Below the pieces are notes generated by a model, which saw nothing but the letters and a program-made list of their open reading frames with translations, was not told the origin of the DNA and made no database searches. From positions 1 to 31,031 of the IMG/VR virus record IMGVR_UViG_3300046722_000343: a stretch of DNA of 31,031 nucleotides. The stretch is one strand, 5' to 3'. A program made the position numbers and the translations under genes. This DNA comes from a virus. How positions within the stretch are numbered: position 1 is the first letter of the stretch; each line of letters begins with the position of its first letter. Below, in pieces: positions 7,905 to 14,077 of the stretch.

Positions 7905-9082
7905 CACCGCGGTCGGTGTGGCCGCGATGTCGGACCACGCTGCGCCCGTTCCTTCGCCTTAGCAAAGTCAGGCATCAGTTCGATATTGGGTATTTCCAGC
8001 CGATGGACGTGCCCGGGAATGTTCTCGATCACGTAAGGATGCGGCGGCAGTTCTTTGTAATGGTCCCAGAACATCACCTCGTGCAGGTGGGCGAGGAACA
8101 GCTTCACTGCACGCCGCTGCGCCCGCAGATGGATGCGTGCGGGTGGTAGCATCCCCTGCGTGTACCACTTGAACGCGTCGGTCTTGGGATCGAACCGCTT
8201 CTGCTCCAGGCTGAGCTTCGCCTGATCGGCATACAGCTGGCGGCTATTGCGCTCGGTCTCCCAGTCCTTCCGCGCCTTGTACAGCTTGCCGTAGACGTCG
8301 TCCGGCCGGTTGCTCACCTTCACGAAGCTCTCGCCGATGAGGAAGCACAGGCGCTTCAGGCTGGCGTTCCATGGCCGCTTCTGCCCCTTGCCCCAGATCG
8401 AGGTCGGATCGAGTCCGGCGAAGCGCCAGATATGGCCAGTCGTCGGTGCGCGCTGGATGTCGATGTTGGCCAGCAACCCGGCAGCGATCACCGGTCCGAT
8501 GCCCTTGATCGAGCGCGCCCAGATGCCGGACATATCGCTCAGCGAATAGATGTCGAGCGTGCCGCGGATCTGCTTCTCCAGCGTCTCCTCTTGCACGAAC
8601 AACCACTCCAGCACCTCGTGCGGCTCCGACACAGGCGGCGGCTGCTCCTCGTCGTCAGCGTCCTCGTCGTCATCGGCACGCTGCTGCTTCGGCTCCGCCA
8701 GGGTGCGGACCTGATGCTTGGTCCTGATGCGGTTCTCCTGCATCGCGTAGTAGGCGTCGACCAGGAAGCGGGCCTCGATCTTGCCAAGTGTGCGACTAGC
8801 TTGTTTCAGATCCTTGTTGAGCTTGGTGATCGGCGTCAGCAGGCTCGGGTCGGCTGTGCTGGTCATCAGCTGGTGCAGCGCATCGAGCCGCTGGAACAGG
8901 CCAGCGATCAGGTCGTCGTCTGGTGGCTGGTTGCGGCCCTGGCGCAGCAGGTTCAGTGCGTCGCCCACCAGCTCCAGTGGGGTCATTGCCAGGAAGTCCT
9001 CAGGCCCCAGCGGGGTCTCTGGACCGTTGAACGGTGGGGGCGGAGGCGGCTCTTTGCCTCGGCCGGTTCTGGGTTGTCTCAT
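7904..9082 (-). CDS. TasA-like Nop/IS110-type RNA-binding protein (candidate TIGR effector)
   Basis: The 392-aa protein has a proline-rich start, a helical region (about 28-130), an acidic linker (about 136-147), then the diagnostic core: a long helix (EVLEWLFVQEETLEKQ, 156-171), SIKGIGPVIAAGLLANI (191-207), HIWRFAGLDP (217-226) and NASLKRLCFLIGESFVK (239-255). This GIGP...AGLDP...LKR layout is that of the helix-hairpin-helix/Nop-type guide-RNA-binding half of IS110 transposases and Tas proteins. I see no RuvC-type DEDD half and no HNH motif, so it fits the nuclease-free TasA class. The start has GAGAG five bases upstream. TIGR-like arrays 2 and 3 flank the gene on both sides. Alternative: an orphan IS110 C-terminal-domain protein of other function. 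Confidence 0.72.
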   Translation of the reverse strand: MRQPRTGRGKEPPPPPPFNGPETPLGPEDFLAMTPLELVGDALNLLRQGRNQPPDDDLIAGLFQRLDALHQLMTSTADPSLLTPITKLNKDLKQASRTLGKIEARFLVDAYYAMQENRIRTKHQVRTLAEPKQQRADDDEDADDEEQPPPVSEPHEVLEWLFVQEETLEKQIRGTLDIYSLSDMSGIWARSIKGIGPVIAAGLLANIDIQRAPTTGHIWRFAGLDPTSIWGKGQKRPWNASLKRLCFLIGESFVKVSNRPDDVYGKLYKARKDWETERNSRQLYADQAKLSLEQKRFDPKTDAFKWYTQGMLPPARIHLRAQRRAVKLFLAHLHEVMFWDHYKELPPHPYVIENIPGHVHRLEIPNIELMPDFAKAKERAQRGPTSRPHRPR

Positions 9083-9103
9083 CGGTTCTCTCGCTGTTGG
9101 GGT

Positions 9104-9400
9104 GGTTCGCTCTAGCTTCTCGGCACTCTCAAGGACCGCGGCTCGCTCGATTCTCTCGGCACTCTCATCATGCGCGGCTCGCTCATCATCGACGGCACTC
9201 TCGAAATTCCCGGCTCGCTCTCCTGGTCTGGCACTCTCTGGCTTGGCGGCTCGCTCATGAACAACGGCACTCTCAATTTCCGCGGCTCGCTCTGCTCAAT
9301 CGGCACTCTCCTGTGGCGCGGCTCGCTCACCACTACAGGCACCCTCCGTCGTTACGGCTCGCTCACCTGATTCGGCACTCTCTGAAAGAGCGGCTCGTAG
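9104..9400. repeat. TIGR-type array 3 (8 units of 36 bases)
   Basis: The degenerate first edge GGTTCGCTC (9104-9112) is followed by the loop-type repeat at 9122-9130; the terminal edge is GGCTCGTAG at 9392-9400, and the difference is exactly 8 x 36 bases. It lies 21 bases upstream of the TasA-like start codon. Spacers such as TAGCTTCTC, AAGGACCGC, ATCATCGAC and GAAATTCCC are all different. One loop-type repeat reads GGCACCCTC. Confidence 0.85.
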
Positions 9401-9504
9401 TGGTCACTGTTACCGCGGCCAGCGCAGCGCAGTCAAGAGATGGTTAATCAGGAGGAAGCCCTGGCCGGTAGGAAGATGCAATGAAGACAGGAAGGGAAGG
9501 CAGG

Positions 9505-9654
9505 TCAGCGGTGCACCGCAGCCTGGAAGATCACCCAGGCCATTGCCAGGGAGCCGGCGCTGGCGATGGCGTAGGCGTAGGCCCGATCGTAGCGCCGCCG
9601 TGGCCTGGGCGCTTGGTCGTAGCGCAGGGTGGAGCGGCGACGGCGCAACCGCAT
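9505..9654 (-). CDS. Small single-pass membrane protein
   Basis: An ATG at 9654 opens a 49-aa frame. The N-terminus is strongly basic (MRLRRRRSTLRYDQ), followed by a hydrophobic helix at about residues 26-46 (AYAIASAGSLAMAWVIF), ending AAVHR. By the positive-inside rule the N-terminus would stay in the cytoplasm. The start lies two bases from repeat array 4a, whose degenerate first edge, read on the minus strand, supplies GGGAG as a possible Shine-Dalgarno. It could be a holin-like or anchor protein; the size and single helix do not decide this. Confidence 0.5.
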   Translation of the reverse strand: MRLRRRRSTLRYDQAPRPRRRYDRAYAYAIASAGSLAMAWVIFQAAVHR

Positions 9655-9655
9655 C

Positions 9656-9880
9656 AGCTCGCTCCCGTGTTACGGCACTCTCGGGGTCATCGGCTCGCTC
9701 GTCGCTATCGGCACACTCCGGACGGTCGGCTCGCTCTCAAGGGTCGGCACTCTCTCTGGATGCGGCTCGCTCCGTTGTCATGGCACTCTCACCGGTTTCG
9801 GCTCGCTCGGGGGCTACGGCACTCTCACTTAGCCCGGCTCGCTCCCGTTCTCCGGCACACTCATGCAGCTCGGCTGGCTC
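9656..9880. repeat. TIGR-type array 4a (6 units of 36 bases)
   Basis: The first edge AGCTCGCTC (9656-9664) is slightly degenerate, the loop-type repeat follows at 9674-9682, and the terminal edge GGCTGGCTC is at 9872-9880; the difference is exactly 6 x 36 bases. Some loop repeats read GGCACACTC. It abuts the start of the small membrane protein gene on its left and a unique 114-base segment on its right. Confidence 0.82.
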
Positions 9881-9994
9881 CAGGTAACCTCGGACCAGAC
9901 GCTGGAGCCTGAGCGTCTTGTCTAGTTTTGTCTCGTCGTTGTCGACGGCGCGATCAAGCTCGGCCAGCCGACGCCTGATCTCCTGGTGATTTAC
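9881..9994 (-). other. Unique segment between arrays 4a and 4b, possible gene remnant
   Basis: These 114 bases contain no repeat. Read on the minus strand they encode a charged helical stretch (EIRRRLAELDRAVDND, then KTLRLQRLVRGYLEPAEL) that looks like real coding sequence. No ATG, GTG or TTG start lies inside this frame; the frame is open only because it runs in phase with the 18-base repeats on both sides. It may be a short gene whose ends were overwritten by arrays, or a gene that starts within array 4b (ATG at about 10096). Confidence 0.4.
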
Positions 9995-10286
9995 GGCTCG
10001 CTCTCCTTTTGCGGCACCCTCCGTGGCTGCGGCTCGCTCGACATGTTTGGCACTCTCAGGGATCACGGCTCGCTCGGCTATCACGGCACACTCCAAGCTC
10101 GCGGCTCGCTCTGCCTATTCGGCACCCTCTCCTATCGCGGCTCGCTCACCTTTCCTGGCACTCTCGTGGAGGCGGCTCGCTCTGCTATGTCGGCACTCTC
10201 TCAATCAGCGGCTCGCTCGTGCATATCGGCACTCTCAGCCCCAACGGCTCGCTCGCGACTACCGGCACTCTCCGGGATCACGGCTA
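9995..10286. repeat. TIGR-type array 4b (8 units of 36 bases)
   Basis: The first edge is complete (GGCTCGCTC, 9995-10003), the loop-type repeat at 10013 reads GGCACCCTC, and the last edge is truncated to GGCTA at 10282-10286. The spacing is 36 bases except for one 8-base spacer (10166-10173), which shifts the phase by one. It lies upstream of the unique segment and downstream of the 76-aa gene in the minus direction. Confidence 0.82.
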
Positions 10287-10297
10287 ACAGCCCGATG

Positions 10298-10528
10298 CTA
10301 TCTCCGGCCGATCGGGTGTGCCATGCCGCTGCCATCGTGGAACGCGGCGCCGCCGCAATTGTGCCCGGCAAGCTGGTCGCGTGCGGCCTTCTTGATCGCC
10401 CGCAGCAGACCGCCCGGCTTAGGTTGGCGCGCTACCCGCTGGCGGCCCACCGCCGCCGAGGAGACCGGCGAGCCCCCCAGCCCCGGCGCCAGGGTCTTGG
10501 GCACCAGCCCCGAGTTGATCACCGCCAT
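10298..10528 (-). CDS. Small hypothetical protein
   Basis: This 76-aa frame starts MAVINSGLVPKTLAPG and has a basic helical segment (GGLLRAIKKAARDQLAGHN) before a Gly/His-rich end. It overlaps the 3' end of the upstream 75-aa gene by 110 bases in another frame, which is much more than the usual 4-base overlaps here. A run of six G on the coding strand (10478-10473) lies in the shared part, so a frameshifted fusion of the two is possible. Function unknown. Confidence 0.5.
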   Translation of the reverse strand: MAVINSGLVPKTLAPGLGGSPVSSAAVGRQRVARQPKPGGLLRAIKKAARDQLAGHNCGGAAFHDGSGMAHPIGRR

Positions 10529-10646
10529 TCATCGGCTCCTGTGGCATCGGCATCAGCGCGTGCTTCCGCCGCTTGTGCTTGTGGTGCGCCTCCGGCCCGT
10601 CGGGGAACGCCTGCGGCGCCTCGGGGAAGGCTTGGCTGTCGCTCAT
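10419..10646 (-). CDS. Small Gly/Pro-rich hypothetical protein
   Basis: This 75-aa protein starts at ATG 10646, directly after the previous stop (TGACATG). It has a His/Lys/Arg patch (HHKHKRRKHA, about 21-30) and a glycine-rich C-terminus (GAGAGGLAGLLGGGG). It looks like a small virion or scaffold-type protein but no family is recognised. Its 3' third overlaps the next gene in another frame. Confidence 0.55.
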   Translation of the reverse strand: MSDSQAFPEAPQAFPDGPEAHHKHKRRKHALMPMPQEPMNGGDQLGAGAQDPGAGAGGLAGLLGGGGPPAGSAPT

Positions 10647-10647
10647 G

Positions 10648-10851
10648 TCACACTCCTGCCTCTCCTGGTCCTGGCTTGCGAAACTGGATAGCCGGCCCGA
10701 AGGCATTAGGGTTGTCAGGGTGCGCCTGGGTCTGTTCTTCCCAGAACTTCGGGTTGCCGCCCATACCGAAGCTCGGCATCTCCTGGCGTGATCGCGCGGC
10801 CTTCTCCTCAGGCGACAGGTTTGGATCGTCTGACCAAGTGGGCAGCGGCAT
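10648..10851 (-). CDS. Small hypothetical phage protein
   Basis: The 67-aa frame starts MPLPTWSDDPNLSPEEKAAR at ATG 10851, one base after the upstream stop (TGAGATG). It is polar, Pro- and Glu-rich, with a central MPSFGMGGNPKFWEE segment. The start was chosen by this tight junction; longer upstream frames overlap the previous gene and are basic and non-coding in appearance. Function unknown. Confidence 0.6.
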   Translation of the reverse strand: MPLPTWSDDPNLSPEEKAARSRQEMPSFGMGGNPKFWEEQTQAHPDNPNAFGPAIQFRKPGPGEAGV

Positions 10852-10852
10852 C

Positions 10853-11305
10853 TCACGCCTCGCGCTGCGGCTCCTCCCAGCTGGTGGGCTGCACCATCGG
10901 CGGATCGACCGGCGGCTCCTGGCCCTCCGGCAGCGTGTTGTCGATCTCACCGCCGGGCTCCTCGGGCACGACCTCTTCCTCCCCAGGCCCCGGCTCCTCC
11001 GGCGTCACCTCGCCCTCGACCATGGTCAGCCGCTCCAGCTGTTCAGCGTCGTCCTGCGTCATGCCGTAGTCAGCGACCAGACAGGAGGTGACCAATCCCG
11101 TCAGCGCCTCCGCGGTGTGCGCCAGGACGAGTCGCGTCTTCACTTGCTCGGCAAGATTGGGCGCCTCGGGATCACCGGCCAAGGATATGGTGGCAGCGAC
11201 GTAGCCGCCGTCGAGCACATAGCACTGCACCAACGGCTGCCCCTCCTCGTGCAGCTCCTCCGGGCCTACGTCGAATTCGGTGCTCTCGTCGATGACGTCG
11301 GACAT
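10853..11305 (-). CDS. Acidic hypothetical phage protein
   Basis: This is a 150-aa protein. Residues about 1-95 look folded (QPLVQCYVLDGGYVAATISL, then a helical part with ALTGLVTSCLVADYGMTQDDAEQL); the C-terminal third is a Glu/Pro/Gly-rich acidic tail. It is separated by one base from the downstream gene and overlaps the zinc-ribbon gene upstream. No domain is recognised. The acidic tail recalls DNA-mimic or scaffold-like phage proteins, but that is only a resemblance. Confidence 0.65.
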   Translation of the reverse strand: MSDVIDESTEFDVGPEELHEEGQPLVQCYVLDGGYVAATISLAGDPEAPNLAEQVKTRLVLAHTAEALTGLVTSCLVADYGMTQDDAEQLERLTMVEGEVTPEEPGPGEEEVVPEEPGGEIDNTLPEGQEPPVDPPMVQPTSWEEPQREA

Positions 11306-11475
11306 GGTGCTTCCCCCTCATCATCAGGTGGCGGCCAGTCGATCTCGCCCTCGCCCTTACATAGCCAGCAGCCCTCGCGGGCGATGCGCCTGACCGACCC
11401 TGGCGGCGCTGCGACCATAACATACTGCCGGCCGTTGCAATTGGGGCAAATGCAGCGAAAGAGACCGACGGTCAC
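11266..11475 (-). CDS. Small zinc-ribbon-like protein
   Basis: The 69-aa protein begins with GTG at 11475, which overlaps the upstream stop (GTGA). It contains CICPNCNG near residue 8 and CWLCKG near residue 36, giving two CxxC pairs typical of a structural zinc ribbon. The C-terminus is acidic then Ser/Thr-rich. It overlaps the next gene by 40 bases. The role may be nucleic-acid or protein binding; the sequence does not say which. Confidence 0.6.
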   Translation of the reverse strand: MTVGLFRCICPNCNGRQYVMVAAPPGSVRRIAREGCWLCKGEGEIDWPPPDDEGEAPCPTSSTRAPNST

Positions 11476-11762
11476 CGCCGCGCCTTGGCGCTTACACGCG
11501 CCGGCTGGTCGGGCTGCACGCCCTCCTGGGTGGCGGCGTAGTTGGGGACGTAGCCCGGTTGGAACGCCGGATGGTCAGCACTGCTGCCCTTCTGCTTCGG
11601 CTCGGTATTGCGCACCTCGATCAGGGCTTGCCACGCCTCGTGCGGTAGATGGCTGGGCCAGCCGGTCTGTTGCGCCTCCCACAACGTATGGACATCCGTT
11701 TCGATGTGGGGATAGCCCAGTGCGTAGAGCGGGGTGGCGGAGAGCAGCGTGCTGCCCTCCAC
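11472..11762 (-). CDS. Hypothetical phage protein starting at an array edge
   Basis: I place the start at GTG 11762, giving 96 aa (EGSTLLSATPLYALGYPHIE...). The reading frame stays open upstream only because it runs through repeat array 5 in phase, so an extension there is an artefact. The GTG overlaps the degenerate first edge of the array (CACCCGCTC), and the minus-strand text AGAGCGG just before it could act as a weak ribosome site. It contains a Trp-rich helical part (LWEAQQTGWPSHLPHEAWQ) and a polar tail. The family is unknown. Confidence 0.65.
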   Translation of the reverse strand: MEGSTLLSATPLYALGYPHIETDVHTLWEAQQTGWPSHLPHEAWQALIEVRNTEPKQKGSSADHPAFQPGYVPNYAATQEGVQPDQPARVSAKARR

Positions 11763-12201
11763 CCGCTCTAGACGCTCGGCACTCTCGGCTACGTCGGCTC
11801 GCTCAACCTTGTCGGCACTCTCTCCAACCACGGCTCGCTCAGGTGTAGCGGCACTCTCACAAGTAGCGGCTCGCTCCGCTGACTCGGCACTCTCAATTCT
11901 CTTGGCTCGCTCATCCGTATCGGCACTCTCGCGAGTGTCGGCTCGCTCGCGGACTCCGGCACTCTCCTTGTCCACGGCTGCGCTCATCACTCTCGGCACC
12001 CTCATAACGTTCGGCTCGCTCTACCTATTCGGCACTCTCTCCAACTACGGCTCGCTCCTTTTCGTCGGCACTCTCCACTCTCGCGGCTCGCTCCAACATA
12101 TCGGCACTCTCGTTGGTATCGGCTCGCTCCAGCTTATCGGCACCCTCAAGAACTACGGCTCGCTCCAGTGTTTCGGCACTCTCGCTCGGAACGGCTACCG
12201 G
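11760..12201. repeat. TIGR-type array 5 (12 units of 36 bases)
   Basis: The degenerate first edge CACCCGCTC (11760-11768) is followed by a loop-type repeat at 11778-11786; the terminal partial edge is GGCTACCGG at 12193-12201, the same ending as array 2. The total is 12 x 36 plus one base. The extra base is a G inserted in the edge at 11976-11985 (GGCTGCGCTC). The array lies between the HiPIP-like gene and the 96-aa gene. Confidence 0.85.
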
Positions 12202-12267
12202 AACAGTATGAGTAATACCATCCACATCGGCAACGCCAGGACGACGCTCACCGCGATAGCAACTGTC

Positions 12268-12453
12268 TCAGCGCGTCCCGGCCCTCTTGATCCATCGATC
12301 GCACCAGCCACCGGGTTTGATTTCACCTGCAACTAGATGACACGCATTGGGCGCGCGCCAATGCACGCACCGATCACACACCTCGGACGATATCGATGCC
12401 TTCGGTGTGTAGCGCGTGTCGCGTTTCGTCAGCTGCCTGATCGGCCGCTGCAC
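12268..12453 (-). CDS. HiPIP-like small iron-sulfur protein
   Basis: This 61-aa protein starts with GTG at 12453. It has four cysteines, C26 and C29 (CDRC), C38 and C51 (GGWC), with an aromatic residue right after. The CxxC ... C ... GWC spacing is the signature of high-potential iron-sulfur proteins, which bind a [4Fe-4S] cluster, here in a minimal version without signal peptide. Many phages carry such small proteins of unknown role. A zinc-binding alternative cannot be excluded. Confidence 0.6.
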   Translation of the reverse strand: MQRPIRQLTKRDTRYTPKASISSEVCDRCVHWRAPNACHLVAGEIKPGGWCDRWIKRAGTR

Positions 12454-12458
12454 ACTCC

Positions 12459-12707
12459 CTAGCTAGGAATGTGGTGCGGACCGTGGTCGCTGTGCGCCGT
12501 CGCCGGCAGCTTGCCGCCACCGCGGCTGATGTGCGGCGGACCGGCACGCGAGCTGTCATCCATCGGCGTGTGGCTGATGTTGGCGTCCGGATGGGCAATG
12601 CCACCATTCACCTTGGCGAGGCTGTCGCAACCACAATCACTTGCTGCCATCTTCCCATCTCCCATTGCTAGGTTCTTGTGCTGCCGGATCTTGTCATCGT
12701 AGGCCAT
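12459..12707 (-). CDS. Small hypothetical phage protein
   Basis: ATG 12707 overlaps the upstream stop (TGATG), giving 82 aa; a GTG one codon earlier is also possible. The start is charged ([19 protein letters not shown]), with a CGC motif near residue 26 and a His/Gly/Pro-rich C-terminus. It looks disordered and no family is recognised. The coupled start supports expression. Confidence 0.6.
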   Translation of the reverse strand: MAYDDKIRQHKNLAMGDGKMAASDCGCDSLAKVNGGIAHPDANISHTPMDDSSRAGPPHISRGGGKLPATAHSDHGPHHIPS

Positions 12708-12856
12708 CACTTGCCCTTCTTGCCCTTGCGTTTCTTCGGCACGCCTGCCGTACGTAGTGAAGCGGCGACAGCTTGCTTCTGTGAATGGCCGCTGTCGACC
12801 ATTTCGCTGATGTTGCTACTGATCGTCGCTTGGCTCTTGCCCTTCTTGAGCGGCAT
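12707..12856 (-). CDS. Lys-rich small phage protein (MPLKKGxS family)
   Basis: The 49-aa frame starts [17 protein letters not shown] and ends in a lysine-rich tail ([10 protein letters not shown]). Very similar small proteins (MPLKKG-S-TIS-NI, QKQAVA-AL) recur across many phages, where the function is unknown. The central helix [15 protein letters not shown] is the family core. Its stop overlaps the next start (TGATG). Confidence 0.75.
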   Translation of the reverse strand: MPLKKGKSQATISSNISEMVDSGHSQKQAVAASLRTAGVPKKRKGKKGK

Positions 12857-12874
12857 AGCATGTTCCCCCTCGGT

Positions 12875-13117
12875 CTAACACTCCAGCAAGGCGCGTGCCC
12901 GGTTCACAGTATCCATATCGCGTTGGTATCGGTGCATCTCGCTTGGGTAGGCTTCGCGGTTTGGGTAGCGTGCGTCGATCTCGGCTGCCAGCTCATCAGC
13001 GCATTCGCGTAGCATAGCTTCCAGCTGCTCGATGCGACTGTCGCGCTCGCCCAACCCATCGGCGCACTCACGCAGCAGGGCATCCAACTGCTCGATGCGC
13101 TCGCGAGCACTCGCCAC
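12875..13117 (-). CDS. Coiled-coil hypothetical protein with internal duplication
   Basis: I place the start at GTG 13117, five bases after the upstream stop, giving 80 aa. The N-terminal half carries a duplicated heptad-like segment: RIEQLDALLRECADGL and then RIEQLEAMLRECADEL, about 21 residues apart. This predicts a short coiled coil. The C-terminus is a charged helix (MHRYQRDMDTVNRARALL). The duplication looks recent at protein level. The role is unknown. Confidence 0.6.
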   Translation of the reverse strand: MASARERIEQLDALLRECADGLGERDSRIEQLEAMLRECADELAAEIDARYPNREAYPSEMHRYQRDMDTVNRARALLEC

Positions 13118-13121
13118 CAGC

Positions 13122-13325
13122 TCAGACCAACTCCGGCTTGTGGAGCACCTCGCGCATCTCGCCTGACGGCAGCCGCACCCAGAACGGCGGCGGCCCCATA
13201 TCGGCGAGCAACAGCGGCGTCTTTGGCAGTTCGTGCCACACGCCATCCAGCGTGATGTGGCCCCATGGCCGACCATCGTCGTGCTCGGTCTGCTTAATAC
13301 GAAGCTCGGTATCTTCACTCGCCAT
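13122..13325 (-). CDS. Small hypothetical protein
   Basis: This 67-aa protein (MASEDTELRIKQTEHDDG...) has alternating hydrophobic residues that suggest a beta-rich fold (WGHITLDGVWHELP, then PPPFWVRLPSGEMREVL). It is closely packed with neighbours on both sides. No family is recognised. Confidence 0.6.
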   Translation of the reverse strand: MASEDTELRIKQTEHDDGRPWGHITLDGVWHELPKTPLLLADMGPPPFWVRLPSGEMREVLHKPELV

Positions 13326-13333
13326 TGATGCGC

Positions 13334-13651
13334 TCAGGCGTCATATCTCGGTCGCCCCTCGGCCTGCCGGCGTGTCTCCTCCATTGCCTTCACCTGGGCT
13401 GGGTAAGCGGTCCTGATCATGTTGGAGAACCGCTGGCCGGTGGCATCTAGCACGTCGGGGTCGAGGGCGGCCGCGGCCAGGATCTTGGCGAGCAGCGTCG
13501 CCAAAGCCCACAGCGCGGTGCTGTTGGTGCAGTCCTGCAGCCGCTCGGCCATGATGTCGAACGCGCGCACGAGGTGGGCACACTGGTGGTGATCGACGCC
13601 CGTGAGCAGCTCGTCGAGGCCGTTGTCGATCGGTGGCTCCTGGCTGGGCAT
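13334..13651 (-). CDS. Helical hypothetical protein
   Basis: I place the start at ATG 13651, two bases after the upstream TAG, giving 105 aa (MPSQEPPIDNGLDELLTG...). The body is amphipathic helices (CAHLVRAFDIMAERLQD, ALWALATLLAKILAAAA) with a basic C-terminus. An in-frame GTG at 13678 would overlap the upstream gene. It has no recognised domain. Confidence 0.6.
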   Translation of the reverse strand: MPSQEPPIDNGLDELLTGVDHHQCAHLVRAFDIMAERLQDCTNSTALWALATLLAKILAAAALDPDVLDATGQRFSNMIRTAYPAQVKAMEETRRQAEGRPRYDA

Positions 13652-13653
13652 GG

Positions 13654-13854
13654 CTACCGTCCATACTTCATCAGACACACGCGCAACACCACCTCGGCGG
13701 CGGCCGCATCGTTGTCGTCTACCAGACTGTCCAATGCGGACCGCATCACCGTCAGCATGTGCTCCATATCGGCGCCGCGTTCGTTCGTGCGACGTTGATA
13801 GTACTCAGCCATCGTCTCGCCAAGGATGTTAGTCCCCTGAGGCTCCCGAGGCAT
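13654..13854 (-). CDS. Small helical hypothetical protein
   Basis: ATG 13854 overlaps the upstream stop (TGATG), giving 66 aa (MPREPQGTNILGETMAEYYQ...). The protein is mostly helical and ends in MKYGR. It is probably translated by coupling to the upstream gene. The function is unknown. Confidence 0.6.
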   Translation of the reverse strand: MPREPQGTNILGETMAEYYQRRTNERGADMEHMLTVMRSALDSLVDDNDAAAAEVVLRVCLMKYGR

Positions 13855-14063
13855 CACTCATACCCCGGTTCGATCTTGGTCTTCCAGAAGTCAGCGGTGT
13901 GCGGCAGCGTATCCTTGGCCAGCTCGCGAGCCCGCGCATCAGCCTTGGAGCGTGACAGCTTCTCGCCAGCATCGCCGGCCTGCATGTGAGCAAGATCACG
14001 TAGGACGATATGGCGCTTCACGCTCTGCGGCATCTTGCGCTGCTTCGGCAGGACGATCGGCAT
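13854..14063 (-). CDS. Small basic hypothetical protein
   Basis: I chose ATG 14063 because AGGAG lies seven bases upstream; an ATG two codons earlier would be too close to it. The 69-aa protein is basic (MPIVLPKQRKMPQSVKRHI...) and helical, with a Lys/Arg/Ala segment (SRSKADARARELAKD). It may bind nucleic acid, but there is no clear motif. Five 11-base repeats lie just upstream. Confidence 0.6.
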   Translation of the reverse strand: MPIVLPKQRKMPQSVKRHIVLRDLAHMQAGDAGEKLSRSKADARARELAKDTLPHTADFWKTKIEPGYE

Positions 14064-14077
14064 CAGCATTCTCCTCT

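Noticed and set aside
7904-9082. Intact IS110-family transposase
   Set aside because: The DEDD (RuvC-like) half is missing, no element ends are seen, and the gene lies in a phage operon beside guide-like arrays.
9408-9436. Possible minus-strand promoter TTGACT ... GTAACA before array 3
   Set aside because: The -35 is good with a 17-base gap, but the -10 matches poorly; I cannot support it as a promoter.
7411-12201. CRISPR array
   Set aside because: Repeats are only 9 bases, two different repeats alternate, spacers are 9 bases, and no cas gene is present.
12198-12267. Promoter or terminator right of array 5
   Set aside because: I see no convincing -35/-10 pair or hairpin with a T-run in these 70 bases.
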